DNA of 64,000 nucleotides from Bacteroidota bacterium (lineage in GTDB: Bacteria > Bacteroidota > Bacteroidia > Bacteroidales > Prolixibacteraceae), in the NCBI GenBank assembly GCA_023251455.1, contig JAHEYT010000039.1:1-64000 (forward strand), in the 5' to 3' direction. Below the pieces are notes generated by a model. The model did not search any database and was not told the origin of the DNA. It saw only the letters and a program-made list of their open reading frames with translations. Made by a program: the position numbers and the translations under genes. Shown here in pieces: positions 25,251 to 33,022 of this stretch (positions within the stretch are counted from its first letter, which is position 1; each line of letters opens with the position of its first letter).

Positions 25251-26252
25251 ATGAAAACGTTTTGGACAATAGTGTTAGGATTGTTTCTATTGGTCGGTTG
25301 CGACAATAGTGATGACGACCCGCTGGGAAACTGGGTTAAGAAATCAGATTTTGAAGGGCTTCCGCGAGGTGCAGCCGTTAGTTTTGTTATTGATGGTAAG
25401 GCTTATGTGGGATTGGGCTACAACGATGATGACAATTCGACCACAGATGGTTATCTTAAAGATTTTTGGGTGTATAGCCCGGCAACTGACCGATGGGATC
25501 GGATTGCTGATTTCCCTGGCAATGGCCGTGTCGCTTCTGTAGGGTTTTCAATTAACGGTAAAGGATATATTGGAACTGGCTACGACGGAGATAACAAGTT
25601 GAAAGACTTTTGGGAATACGATCCGACAGAAAATGTTTGGACTCAAAAAGATAACTTCCTCGGTGGAGCGCGCTATAAAGCTGTTGGTTTTTCGCTCAAT
25701 AATTATGGGTACATAGGTACTGGATATGGTGACGATTCGGTCGATAAAATTGATTTTTACCGGTTCGATCCAACTGCTGCAAGTGGAAGTCAATGGATGA
25801 AGGTTCAAAGTATTGGCGGTTCGAAACGACGCGGTGCTACTGCATTTACCTACAGTGGCAAAGCTTACGTTTGTACGGGTATTAATAATGGTGTTTCACT
25901 TACTGATATGTGGGAATACGATCCGACAGCAGATATCTGGACTAAAAAGACTGATTTGGACGACGACGACGATTGGACGATTATCCGTCAGAATGCTTCT
26001 TCGTTTGTATTGGATAACAAAGCATATGTGTTTTTAGGAGAGAATTCAAGTACATTAAGCGATGTTTGGCAATACGATTTTGCGAATGATACCTGGGTTG
26101 AAATGTCGAGTTTTGAAGGATCATCGCGTAGCAACGCTGCTGCTTTTGCTGTTGGTGGTAAAGCCATTGTTGCAACTGGTCAAACCGGAAGTTATTACCT
26201 TGACGACGTATGGGAATGGAGACCATATGAAGAATCGGATGAAGATGATTAA
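25251..26252 (+). CDS. Kelch-repeat lipoprotein
   Basis: 333 aa. The lipoprotein signal ends in LLVGC (lipid Cys17), followed by the acidic DNSDDDP, which resembles the export signal that sends Bacteroidota lipoproteins to the cell surface (inference). Six Kelch repeats follow, each with a GKAYVGLG/GYIGTGY-type strand, an FWEYDPTxxxWTxxxxF strand and a loop; they should form a beta-propeller like that of NanM or galactose oxidase. No copper-site tyrosine/cysteine pair is evident, so a binding or mutarotase role is more likely than an oxidase. It is a single gene with its own terminator. Confidence 0.85.
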   Translation: MKTFWTIVLGLFLLVGCDNSDDDPLGNWVKKSDFEGLPRGAAVSFVIDGKAYVGLGYNDDDNSTTDGYLKDFWVYSPATDRWDRIADFPGNGRVASVGFSINGKGYIGTGYDGDNKLKDFWEYDPTENVWTQKDNFLGGARYKAVGFSLNNYGYIGTGYGDDSVDKIDFYRFDPTAASGSQWMKVQSIGGSKRRGATAFTYSGKAYVCTGINNGVSLTDMWEYDPTADIWTKKTDLDDDDDWTIIRQNASSFVLDNKAYVFLGENSSTLSDVWQYDFANDTWVEMSSFEGSSRSNAAAFAVGGKAIVATGQTGSYYLDDVWEWRPYEESDEDD

Positions 26253-26313
26253 TTGAGATTGATTACCAAAAAGGTTGAAACCTGTTTTTCAATCATACTT
26301 TTCTAGAATTGGG

Positions 26314-26342
26314 CTGCTCCTCAAAAGGGGGCAGTTTTTTTT
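26314..26342 (+). terminator. Intrinsic terminator of the Kelch gene
   Basis: CTGCTCC (26314-26320) pairs with GGGGCAG (26328-26334), with one weak pair, followed by ten Ts. Confidence 0.65.
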
Positions 26343-26590
26343 TTATTTAACCCTAACATTCCAATTATCTTAATTTAACCTTTTTAAGTATGAATTAACT
26401 AACAATTTTACTGTAATATGCAGACATTTGTCGCTGTAGTATTGGACAATTTGCCGTTGCAGATTCTGGCAACAGGCAGGAAGGAGTTTGAAAAGATCTT
26501 TTATTTCAAACATTTCTTGTAGGGTAAAACAAACTTACTGCGGAATAAATTTAAACGATTCAATTTATACGCTCGTTTAAGGGACAAAAT
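26343..26590. other. Leader region of the LytS/LytTR operon
   Basis: No gene is supported. A 34-codon frame at 26418-26522 has no recognisable features. The promoter of the two-component genes presumably lies here. Confidence 0.35.
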
Positions 26591-27724
26591 ATGAAGAAAA
26601 TCTACAGGTCGCTGCAATTCATTAAAAACATCAGGCAAGAACAATGGGTTCTTTTTTTTGTACACCTTTCGGTTTGGCTCATGTTGTTTGTTGCTTTTTC
26701 GTTGTTCTCGCTTCGACGGAATGAAAGTATGCCTGTATTTATTGTTCTCCTGTATTTCTATGGATTTATTCTTTTTTACCTGAATTATTTTTTCCTCACC
26801 CCCCGTTTTTTGTTACCAAAAAAATATTTAATTTTTTCAGTTTCAATTCTGGTTATCGCCCTGTTTTCTTTATTGTTGGTCGATCCGTTGATTCGTCAAT
26901 TGTCGATGAACGATTTTATGCGGAATCCTCCTCCCAAATTTCAGAATCCTCCACCTTTTGATAAATTTCAGGGTAACGGACCGGGTGACAATAGGTTTTT
27001 TCCTCCAATCATGTCGCCAGGGATGTTCTTTTTGTTGTTTACATTCCTTACCTTCTCGTCTTCGGTGCGTATTTTTCAGAAATTAAAGCGCGAAGAAGAC
27101 ATTAATCAGCGTTACCAGCACGAAAAACTGAATGCCGAACTGATGTTGCTTCGGCAACAAGTCAATCCTCATTTTTTGTTTAACTCATTGAATAACATAC
27201 ATTCACTTGCCAATCGAAAGTCGGATCTGACTTCGGAAGCCATCATGAAACTTTCAGCCATACTGCGCTATATGCTGAGCGAAAATCCGAGCAGCGAAAT
27301 CCCTGTCAGCCGCGAGATTGCTATGATCGAAAACTACATTGACCTTCAGAAGCTATGGATGAAAAATGCTATCAAGGTCGATTTGGTTGTCGAAAATGTA
27401 AAGGAGAACCATTATATCGAACCATTCATATTAAATCCATTGGTCGAAAATGCCTTTAAATATGGAGCATTACCCGGAATAGAATCTATTATTTACATTC
27501 ATTTAAAAATGGTTGGAGATTGGCTGCATGTTCAAATAAGCAATCCGGTTTTACGCGAAAAATTGAGCACTGCCGGAAGTATGGGAATCGGCGTAAACAA
27601 TGTGATCCGCCGATTGGAATTGTGTTATCCGGGTAATTACAAAATGGAAAACAACCGCATAGGAGATATTTATCAGATCAACCTATCAATGAAACTCAAG
27701 AAAAATGAACTGTATTGTAATTGA
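26591..27724 (+). CDS. LytS/YehU-type membrane sensor histidine kinase
   Basis: 377 aa. Four hydrophobic segments (about 19-40, 48-70, 79-100, 142-160) form the sensor part; a Pro/Phe-rich loop (about 112-142) lies between the third and fourth. A short coiled region leads to the His_kinase domain with phospho-acceptor His194 in QVNPHFLFNSLNN, followed by a HATPase region with NPLVENAFKYG and a GIGVNNVIRRL glycine box. It autophosphorylates and passes phosphate to the LytTR regulator, whose gene starts 20 bases before this one ends. The signal it reads is unknown. Confidence 0.92.
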   Translation: MKKIYRSLQFIKNIRQEQWVLFFVHLSVWLMLFVAFSLFSLRRNESMPVFIVLLYFYGFILFYLNYFFLTPRFLLPKKYLIFSVSILVIALFSLLLVDPLIRQLSMNDFMRNPPPKFQNPPPFDKFQGNGPGDNRFFPPIMSPGMFFLLFTFLTFSSSVRIFQKLKREEDINQRYQHEKLNAELMLLRQQVNPHFLFNSLNNIHSLANRKSDLTSEAIMKLSAILRYMLSENPSSEIPVSREIAMIENYIDLQKLWMKNAIKVDLVVENVKENHYIEPFILNPLVENAFKYGALPGIESIIYIHLKMVGDWLHVQISNPVLREKLSTAGSMGIGVNNVIRRLELCYPGNYKMENNRIGDIYQINLSMKLKKNELYCN

Positions 27725-28427
27725 CGATGAGCCGCTGGCGCTCGACCTTTTAAAAGATTACATCGAAAAAATTCCATTTTTGGAATTGGAAAGGACATTT
27801 ACCAATCCGATTGAAGCTTTGGGCTACCTTCAGGAGAATAAAGTCGACCTGGTTTTTTTGGATGTTGAACTTCCCTATTTGAGCGGAATTGAGTTCGTAA
27901 AATGCCTGCAATCGAAGCCGCTTGTAATTTTTACCACGGCCTACGAGAAATATGCTCTGGCCGGATATGACCTGGAAATAACTGATTATCTGGTGAAACC
28001 CATTGTGTTTGATCGCTTTTTACGTGCAGTTAATAAAGCATACTGCATCAACAAGCAGAGCAAAAAAGGGAATGAACGTATTGCAGCTATTCCTGAAAAA
28101 GAATCCCAATCAGACTTTATCATGGTGAAAACCGGCTATAGCACCATCAATATTAATTTGAACGATATTCTTTACGTTGAAGGATTGAAGGATTACATTA
28201 AAATCCATTTGCCAGGGAAAACAGTTCTAACATTGAACAGTTTGAAAAAGCTTCAGGAAATGTTGCCTGAATCTCGTTTCGTAAGGGTGCACCGCTCGTT
28301 TATAGTGTCATTACCTAAGATTGATTCAATACAGCGCAGCCGCATTGTGATCGGAAAAACCTTTGTCCCGGTAGGCGAAAACTACAAAAATGCATTTAAA
28401 GATATGATTGCGTCAATTAATCTTTGA
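27705..28427 (+). CDS. LytTR-family response regulator
   Basis: 240 aa. The receiver domain (1-120) has the acidic pair Asp7-Asp8, phospho-acceptor Asp53 (VFLDVELPYLSG), T77-T78 and Lys98. The LytTR DNA-binding domain (about 135-235) shows ILYVEGLKDYIKIHL, LTLNSLKKLQEMLP, FVRVHRSFIVSL and VPVGENYKNAF. It activates promoters with paired direct repeats. Overlap of 20 bases with the kinase gene implies translational coupling. Targets are unknown; a terminator ends the unit. Confidence 0.95.
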   Translation: MNCIVIDDEPLALDLLKDYIEKIPFLELERTFTNPIEALGYLQENKVDLVFLDVELPYLSGIEFVKCLQSKPLVIFTTAYEKYALAGYDLEITDYLVKPIVFDRFLRAVNKAYCINKQSKKGNERIAAIPEKESQSDFIMVKTGYSTININLNDILYVEGLKDYIKIHLPGKTVLTLNSLKKLQEMLPESRFVRVHRSFIVSLPKIDSIQRSRIVIGKTFVPVGENYKNAFKDMIASINL

Positions 28428-28514
28428 TGCTCCGTAAAAGTGTCTCCAGAAGCGAGTAATTTTAAATAAAGCTATTTCATTGGGTTTCGCACAGCTTAAA
28501 AACAAATTTGTTGG

Positions 28515-28557
28515 AAGACGATTTCATCCTTTTAAATGGTGATGAAATCGTCTTTTC
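28515..28557 (+). terminator. Terminator of the two-component operon
   Basis: AAGACGATTTCATC (28515-28528) pairs perfectly with GATGAAATCGTCTT (28541-28554), followed by TTTC. Confidence 0.75.
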
Positions 28558-28876
28558 TAATTATGCCTGTATTTGCACAGATATAAATACAGTTAGAATA
28601 TATTTCATGTAATATCATTGTTTGTTAGTTAATTACACGCGATTTTTGTAAATTTATAGTAGTGGATCTTCTTGTTGCCTCTACAACCCAATTGAGTATT
28701 ACAGCCCAATTGCCTGATTGCCGCCTGGTGAACGGCAAACTTCTCTGACGAACTTGAATAACTCTCATTAATCTACTTATTACTACTGGTTGGAGATTAC
28801 AAAACGTAATTTTTGGTTGAGTTTTATTATTTACTTTTTTTCAAGTGATAATGAATTTTAATCAATTCACTAAAAA
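28558..28876. other. AT-rich spacer
   Basis: It holds no supported gene. A short CAATTGAG ... CAATTGCC stretch and a GCCGcctggtgaaCGGC hairpin near 28720-28737 are the only visible structures. Confidence 0.35.
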
Positions 28877-29011
28877 ATGAATAGGATGAAGAAACTGATA
28901 TACCCAATAATTTTTCTGGTATTTCTGGTTTTGGTTATAGAAATTATAAATCCGCGGATAATACCTTACCTGGCGATGGGACTCCTTACTGCAATTCTCC
29001 TGAAATCATGA
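28877..29011 (+). CDS. Small membrane protein (44 aa)
   Basis: A 44-codon frame beginning MNRMKKLIYPIIFLVFLVLV and ending in AILLKS. Residues 8-22 are one clear transmembrane segment, and YLAMGLLTAILL (31-42) could be a second, separated by EIINPRIIP. The positive N-terminus and hydrophobic core look like a real small membrane protein, not noise. The second Met (28886) is an alternative start. It is not co-transcribed with the two-component genes, which end in a terminator. Function unknown. Confidence 0.5.
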   Translation: MNRMKKLIYPIIFLVFLVLVIEIINPRIIPYLAMGLLTAILLKS

Positions 29012-29209
29012 TTGGTAAAGTTAAAACGGTCATTAGTAAAAACTACATGGCTATCCTTATTTTAAAATGATGGTCGGATAGTTTACAGTTTAATGGTAAA
29101 TCAAAATACATAATTCGAAATCACAGATAATAATTTCAACCATTTCGATTTTAGTGCAATTAAAAATAAGTTGCGGACAATAATATTTTAATGAATGGAG
29201 GAACAGAAA

Positions 29210-29668
29210 ATGCAAACAAATGATTTACAAAAAACAAAAATTTTCGGAAAAATGACTTTAAATTTTACTCAGCAAGAAGCATTTGATGTTGGGGACGTTG
29301 AAGGTCATATCATTTCGTTGCGAAAAGCTGAAGGGAAGAATATCAGCGAGGGAAAATCCGAATTTATGGATGGAGCCCATGTTGTTAACTTTTCATTTGA
29401 CGATCTTGTAATTGGAAACGGTCCTCATCAGGGATACTCAAAGCTTGAGAAAAATGGAGATTTGATTATTTCCAAATGGGAAGGACGAATTGTCACCACT
29501 CTTTCGGCCGATGGAAAGCCAATCCCTTCTTTTTCCGGAAGTATGTATTGGATTAAATCAACCGGACATTTTGCTAATATGCAGGGTGGGGGTTCCTATA
29601 AAGGACACTTTATCTCTGAATTTTCATACAATGTTGAATGGGAAGGAGAATACTGGATCAAAAAGTAA
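29210..29668 (+). CDS. Conserved hypothetical protein, DUF3224-like barrel
   Basis: 152 aa from the ATG at 29210, which has GGAGG eight bases upstream; the ATG at 29195 overlaps that site and is less likely. The protein is soluble without a signal. It is beta-rich with repeated strands (HIISLRKAEGKN, HVVNFSFDDLVIGNGPHQGYSKLEKNG, GSMYWIKSTGHFANMQGGGSYKGHF), the pattern of small calycin or allene-oxide-cyclase-like barrels such as DUF3224. No catalytic residues can be assigned. It stands alone, followed by the decayed gene at 29687. Confidence 0.55.
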   Translation: MQTNDLQKTKIFGKMTLNFTQQEAFDVGDVEGHIISLRKAEGKNISEGKSEFMDGAHVVNFSFDDLVIGNGPHQGYSKLEKNGDLIISKWEGRIVTTLSADGKPIPSFSGSMYWIKSTGHFANMQGGGSYKGHFISEFSYNVEWEGEYWIKK

Positions 29669-29686
29669 TTAAAAAGCTTAAATAAT

Positions 29687-30082
29687 TTTGATCGTAATGG
29701 TGACAGGCTGCTCAGTGAAAATGAGATGCCAGAAGATCTGATGATTTTTACGTTAAAAATTTCGGTCAGATAGATTTTTGGGAGTATGATTGACCGAAAT
29801 CAAAGCGGTCTTGTTGTTAATAATAAATGGGCATGTATAATTTCTTAAACTGTATTATCAAGGATGACGGCTTATTGGCTCTGCCATTTTAACATCTTCC
29901 ATGGAAGCCAATGGTAATATTTAGCGTCACATAGCGGTACAGTGAAAGTAATTGAAGCCGGTAAAAGACCATCTGTAATTTCGGAAACCAAACTTGAAGG
30001 TAAAATTCTGGCAACTCCGGCAATTGCCGGCAACAATCTCTACATTCGAACATCGGAGCATTTGTATGCTTTTCAGAAATAA
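29687..30082 (+). pseudogene. Relic of an EF-hand / PQQ-like beta-propeller protein
   Basis: Three recognisable pieces remain. FDRNGDRLLSENEMPEDLMI (29687 on) is an EF-hand loop (D-x-N-x-D-x-L). MIDRNQSGLVVNN (about 29787 on) looks like a second loop in a shifted frame. From 29918 an open stretch of 54 codons reads YLASHSGTVKVIEAGKRPSV, then ILATPAIAGNNLYIRTSEHL and YAFQK before the stop at 30080: the classical last blade of a PQQ-like propeller. Stops and frameshifts separate the pieces and most of the protein is gone, so this is a gene in advanced decay. Confidence 0.7.
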
Positions 30083-30119
30083 TTGAAAAAACATTTCAAA
30101 TAACCTTTTTATACCAGTT

Positions 30120-30605
30120 ATGAAATCACAATTTGAATCAAAAACATCATGTTGTCCTGAATTTGAACCAATTCCCTGGGACAATCAAACATTCGAATGG
30201 AAAGATAGGCGATTCATCAAAGACAAAGTTTGTACGCTCTTTTACATGCCCGTGAATTTTAGCGGCATTATGAAACGCTTTGACCGAAAGGTTACTGCTG
30301 CCGGAGCCATCGTTCCCGATTGGCTTTGCTTGTCAGATCATACTTCGAAATGGAACATGGACTTATATCTGGCTGTTGATAAAGAAATTCCCGGAGCCGA
30401 GAACATAAAGCTGACTGGTAAATTCTTCAGTAAAGTGTATGAAGGCCCGTTCCGTGACACCGGAAAATGGATGAAAGATTATGAAAGCCTCACCAAATCA
30501 AAAGGTTTAATCATCAAAAAGCAATACATGTGGTACACCACCTGCCCGAAATGCGCTAAAAAATATGGTAAAAACTATGTAGTTGTTGTTGGTCGGGTTG
30601 AATAA
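30120..30605 (+). CDS. Conserved hypothetical protein with CPKC motif
   Basis: 161 aa, soluble, no signal peptide. Cys12-Cys13 lie near the N-terminus and a TTCPKCAKKYGKNYVVVVGRV segment ends the protein. The middle (WLCLSDHTSKWNMDLYLAVDKEIPGAENIKLTGKFFSKVYEGPFRD) resembles small-molecule-binding GyrI-like folds in pattern only. I recall similar proteins annotated vaguely as hydrolases in Bacteroidota, but I cannot assign a reaction. The gene stands alone between the decayed propeller gene and oligopeptidase B. Confidence 0.6.
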   Translation: MKSQFESKTSCCPEFEPIPWDNQTFEWKDRRFIKDKVCTLFYMPVNFSGIMKRFDRKVTAAGAIVPDWLCLSDHTSKWNMDLYLAVDKEIPGAENIKLTGKFFSKVYEGPFRDTGKWMKDYESLTKSKGLIIKKQYMWYTTCPKCAKKYGKNYVVVVGRVE

Positions 30606-30830
30606 TGAGGTGCATTTCAAATTAAACCGGGAATAGCGTTGGTTGTTTAATCAGCAGAATTCTTTGCTGTAAATAAATCTTTGTCAATATGTAATGCAGA
30701 AGTTAACTTCTCGTCAAATAGCATAGTCATGCTTGATAATTTTTCTTCTTTCTTTAATGGAAGGAAACATTTGATGAGTTTGTCTGTTCGTCAGAAGCAA
30801 CAAATAATGTCTATTCATAAACCGTAAGTC

Positions 30831-32960
30831 ATGAAAAACACTTTGCTATTAATCAGTTTATTTTTTTACACAATGAGTTTAAATGCACAATTTCAGAAAG
30901 CTACAGCTCCGGTTGCCGATAAAAAGGAATATTGGCGTGATATCCACGGCGATAAGGTTTTGGATAACTACTACTGGATGTACGATTATTTTGGAAAAGG
31001 ACCTGACAGTACCAAGGTTGTAGATTATCTGAAAGCTGAGAACGATTATCTGGATGCGGTCATGGGCAATACAAAGGCTTTTCAGGCTGATCTGTTTACC
31101 GAAATGAAGTCGAGAATTAAGGAAAAAGATGAAAGTGTGCCTGTATTTAAAAATGGCTACTATTATTACAGTCGCACCGAAGATGGCAAACAATACTACA
31201 AATATTGCCGGAAAAAAGGAAGTCTGGAAGCTAAAGAAGAAATTTTGCTTGATGTTGACCAAATGGCAGAAGGACATTCATATTATGCAGCAACTGGGTT
31301 CGACATTAGTGAGGATAATAAACTGTTGGCTTACGGAGTTGATTTAGTTAGCCGCAGACAATACACTATTTACGTTAAAAACCTGGAAACTGGCGAGATT
31401 TTAAAAGATGCTATCCTAAATACGCAAGGTGATCCTTGTTGGGCAAGCGACAATAAAACAATATTCTATACTTCTAAAAATCCGGTAACGCTTTTGTCTG
31501 AAAAAATTCAACGACATACGCTGGGTTCAGATCCCGCTACCGATACTTTGGTGTATGAGGAAAAAGATAAAAGCAATTATATTGGTGTAGGCAAGAGTAA
31601 AAACAACAAATACATTTTTATCGTTTCCAGTGCAACCATGTCATCGGAGTGGCGGATGATTGATGCCAGCAAGCCCAACGACTCGTTTCAGGTATTTCAG
31701 CCACGGATGAAAGATGTATTGTACGACGTGACGCCACTTGCCGATAAATTTCTTATCCGGACAAATAAAGACGGGGCAAAGAATTTCAAACTGATGGAAT
31801 GTCCGCTGGTAAAGACAGAGGCTGTCAATTGGAAAGAAGTAATTCCGGTTCGGGAAGACGTATTGTTTCAAAGTATAGAAGAATTTAAAGACTTTATTGT
31901 AATAAACGAGCGGAAAGATGGCTTGGTGAAATTGCGTATCAGGAGTTTGAAAGACAATTCGGAACATTACCTCGATTTTGGAGAACCGGCATATGCTGCC
32001 AATTTTGGCGCTAATCCCGAATACAACAGTAACACTTTGCGTTATGGCTATACTTCGCTTACCACACCATCTTCAGTTTACGATTACAACATGGTTAGCA
32101 AAGTGAAAACCCTGAAGAAACAACAGGAGGTGCTTGGTGGTTATAATTCAGCCGATTATGTAACCGAACGTCTTTATGCCACCACCAACGACGGTACACG
32201 GGTTCCAATCTCGATTGTTTATAAAAAAGGCTTCAAAAAAGATGGGAATGCCCCGTTGTTGCTCTACGGTTATGGAAGTTATGGCGCAAGTATGGATGCC
32301 AGTTTCACCAGCACGCGCTTAAGTCTGCTTAACCGGGGCTTTGTGTACGCCATTGCTCACATCCGCGGAGGTCAGGAAATGGGACGCCAATGGTACGAAG
32401 ATGGTAAGCTGATGAAAAAGATAAACACATTTACCGACTTTATAGATTGTGGTAAATTTTTGGTTGCTGAAAAATATACCAGCACAAAGCATTTGTATGC
32501 CATGGGTGGTAGTGCCGGAGGCCTTTTGATGGGTGCTGTGGTTAATATGGCTCCCGATTTATGGCATGGAATAATTGCTCAGGTACCGTTTGTTGATGTG
32601 GTGAATACCATGTTAGACGAAAGTATTCCGCTTACTACCAACGAGTTTGATGAATGGGGAAATCCGAAAAACAAGGATGCCTATTTTTATATGAAAAGCT
32701 ATAGTCCTTACGAAAATGTGGAGAAGAAAAATTATCCGAATATGCTGGTCACTACCGGATTGCACGATAGTCAGGTGCAATATTTCGAACCATCCAAATG
32801 GGTTGCCAAACTACGGGATATGAAGACAGATCAGAATGTGTTGCTGCTTCATACCAATATGGAATTTGGTCATGGTGGCGCCAGCGGACGCTTCGATTAT
32901 TTAAAAGATGTTGCTTTAAACTTTGCCTTCCTGTTTACATTGGAAGGAATAACGAAATAG
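30831..32960 (+). CDS. Prolyl oligopeptidase family S9A, oligopeptidase B-like, exported
   Basis: 709 aa with a signal peptide (MKNTLLLISLFFYTMSLNAQ). A seven-bladed propeller (about 75-425) is followed by an alpha/beta hydrolase domain. The catalytic triad is visible: Ser561 in GGSAGGLLMG, Asp646 in TGLHDSQV and His681 in FGHGGASGR. The GGSAGGLL form is typical of oligopeptidase B, which cuts peptides after Lys or Arg; E. coli PtrB is cytoplasmic while this one should be periplasmic. It is a single gene convergent with the dehydrogenase at 33023. Confidence 0.92.
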   Translation: MKNTLLLISLFFYTMSLNAQFQKATAPVADKKEYWRDIHGDKVLDNYYWMYDYFGKGPDSTKVVDYLKAENDYLDAVMGNTKAFQADLFTEMKSRIKEKDESVPVFKNGYYYYSRTEDGKQYYKYCRKKGSLEAKEEILLDVDQMAEGHSYYAATGFDISEDNKLLAYGVDLVSRRQYTIYVKNLETGEILKDAILNTQGDPCWASDNKTIFYTSKNPVTLLSEKIQRHTLGSDPATDTLVYEEKDKSNYIGVGKSKNNKYIFIVSSATMSSEWRMIDASKPNDSFQVFQPRMKDVLYDVTPLADKFLIRTNKDGAKNFKLMECPLVKTEAVNWKEVIPVREDVLFQSIEEFKDFIVINERKDGLVKLRIRSLKDNSEHYLDFGEPAYAANFGANPEYNSNTLRYGYTSLTTPSSVYDYNMVSKVKTLKKQQEVLGGYNSADYVTERLYATTNDGTRVPISIVYKKGFKKDGNAPLLLYGYGSYGASMDASFTSTRLSLLNRGFVYAIAHIRGGQEMGRQWYEDGKLMKKINTFTDFIDCGKFLVAEKYTSTKHLYAMGGSAGGLLMGAVVNMAPDLWHGIIAQVPFVDVVNTMLDESIPLTTNEFDEWGNPKNKDAYFYMKSYSPYENVEKKNYPNMLVTTGLHDSQVQYFEPSKWVAKLRDMKTDQNVLLLHTNMEFGHGGASGRFDYLKDVALNFAFLFTLEGITK

Positions 32961-32987
32961 GCAATATCAGGATAAAAATTGTGTGAC

Positions 32988-33016
32988 TCATCCGATGACT
33001 TCGAGTCATCGGATGA
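32988..33016. terminator. Perfect hairpin between convergent genes
   Basis: TCATCCGATGACT (32988-33000) pairs with AGTCATCGGATGA (33004-33016) around TCG. It has no T-tract on either side but stands between two stop codons 63 bases apart, so a shared terminator is likely. Confidence 0.65.
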
Positions 33017-33022
33017 ATTGAG

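Noticed and set aside
26418..26522. 34-codon frame before the LytS-type kinase
   Set aside because: It has no signal or membrane segment, no ribosome site and only moderate length for the base composition.
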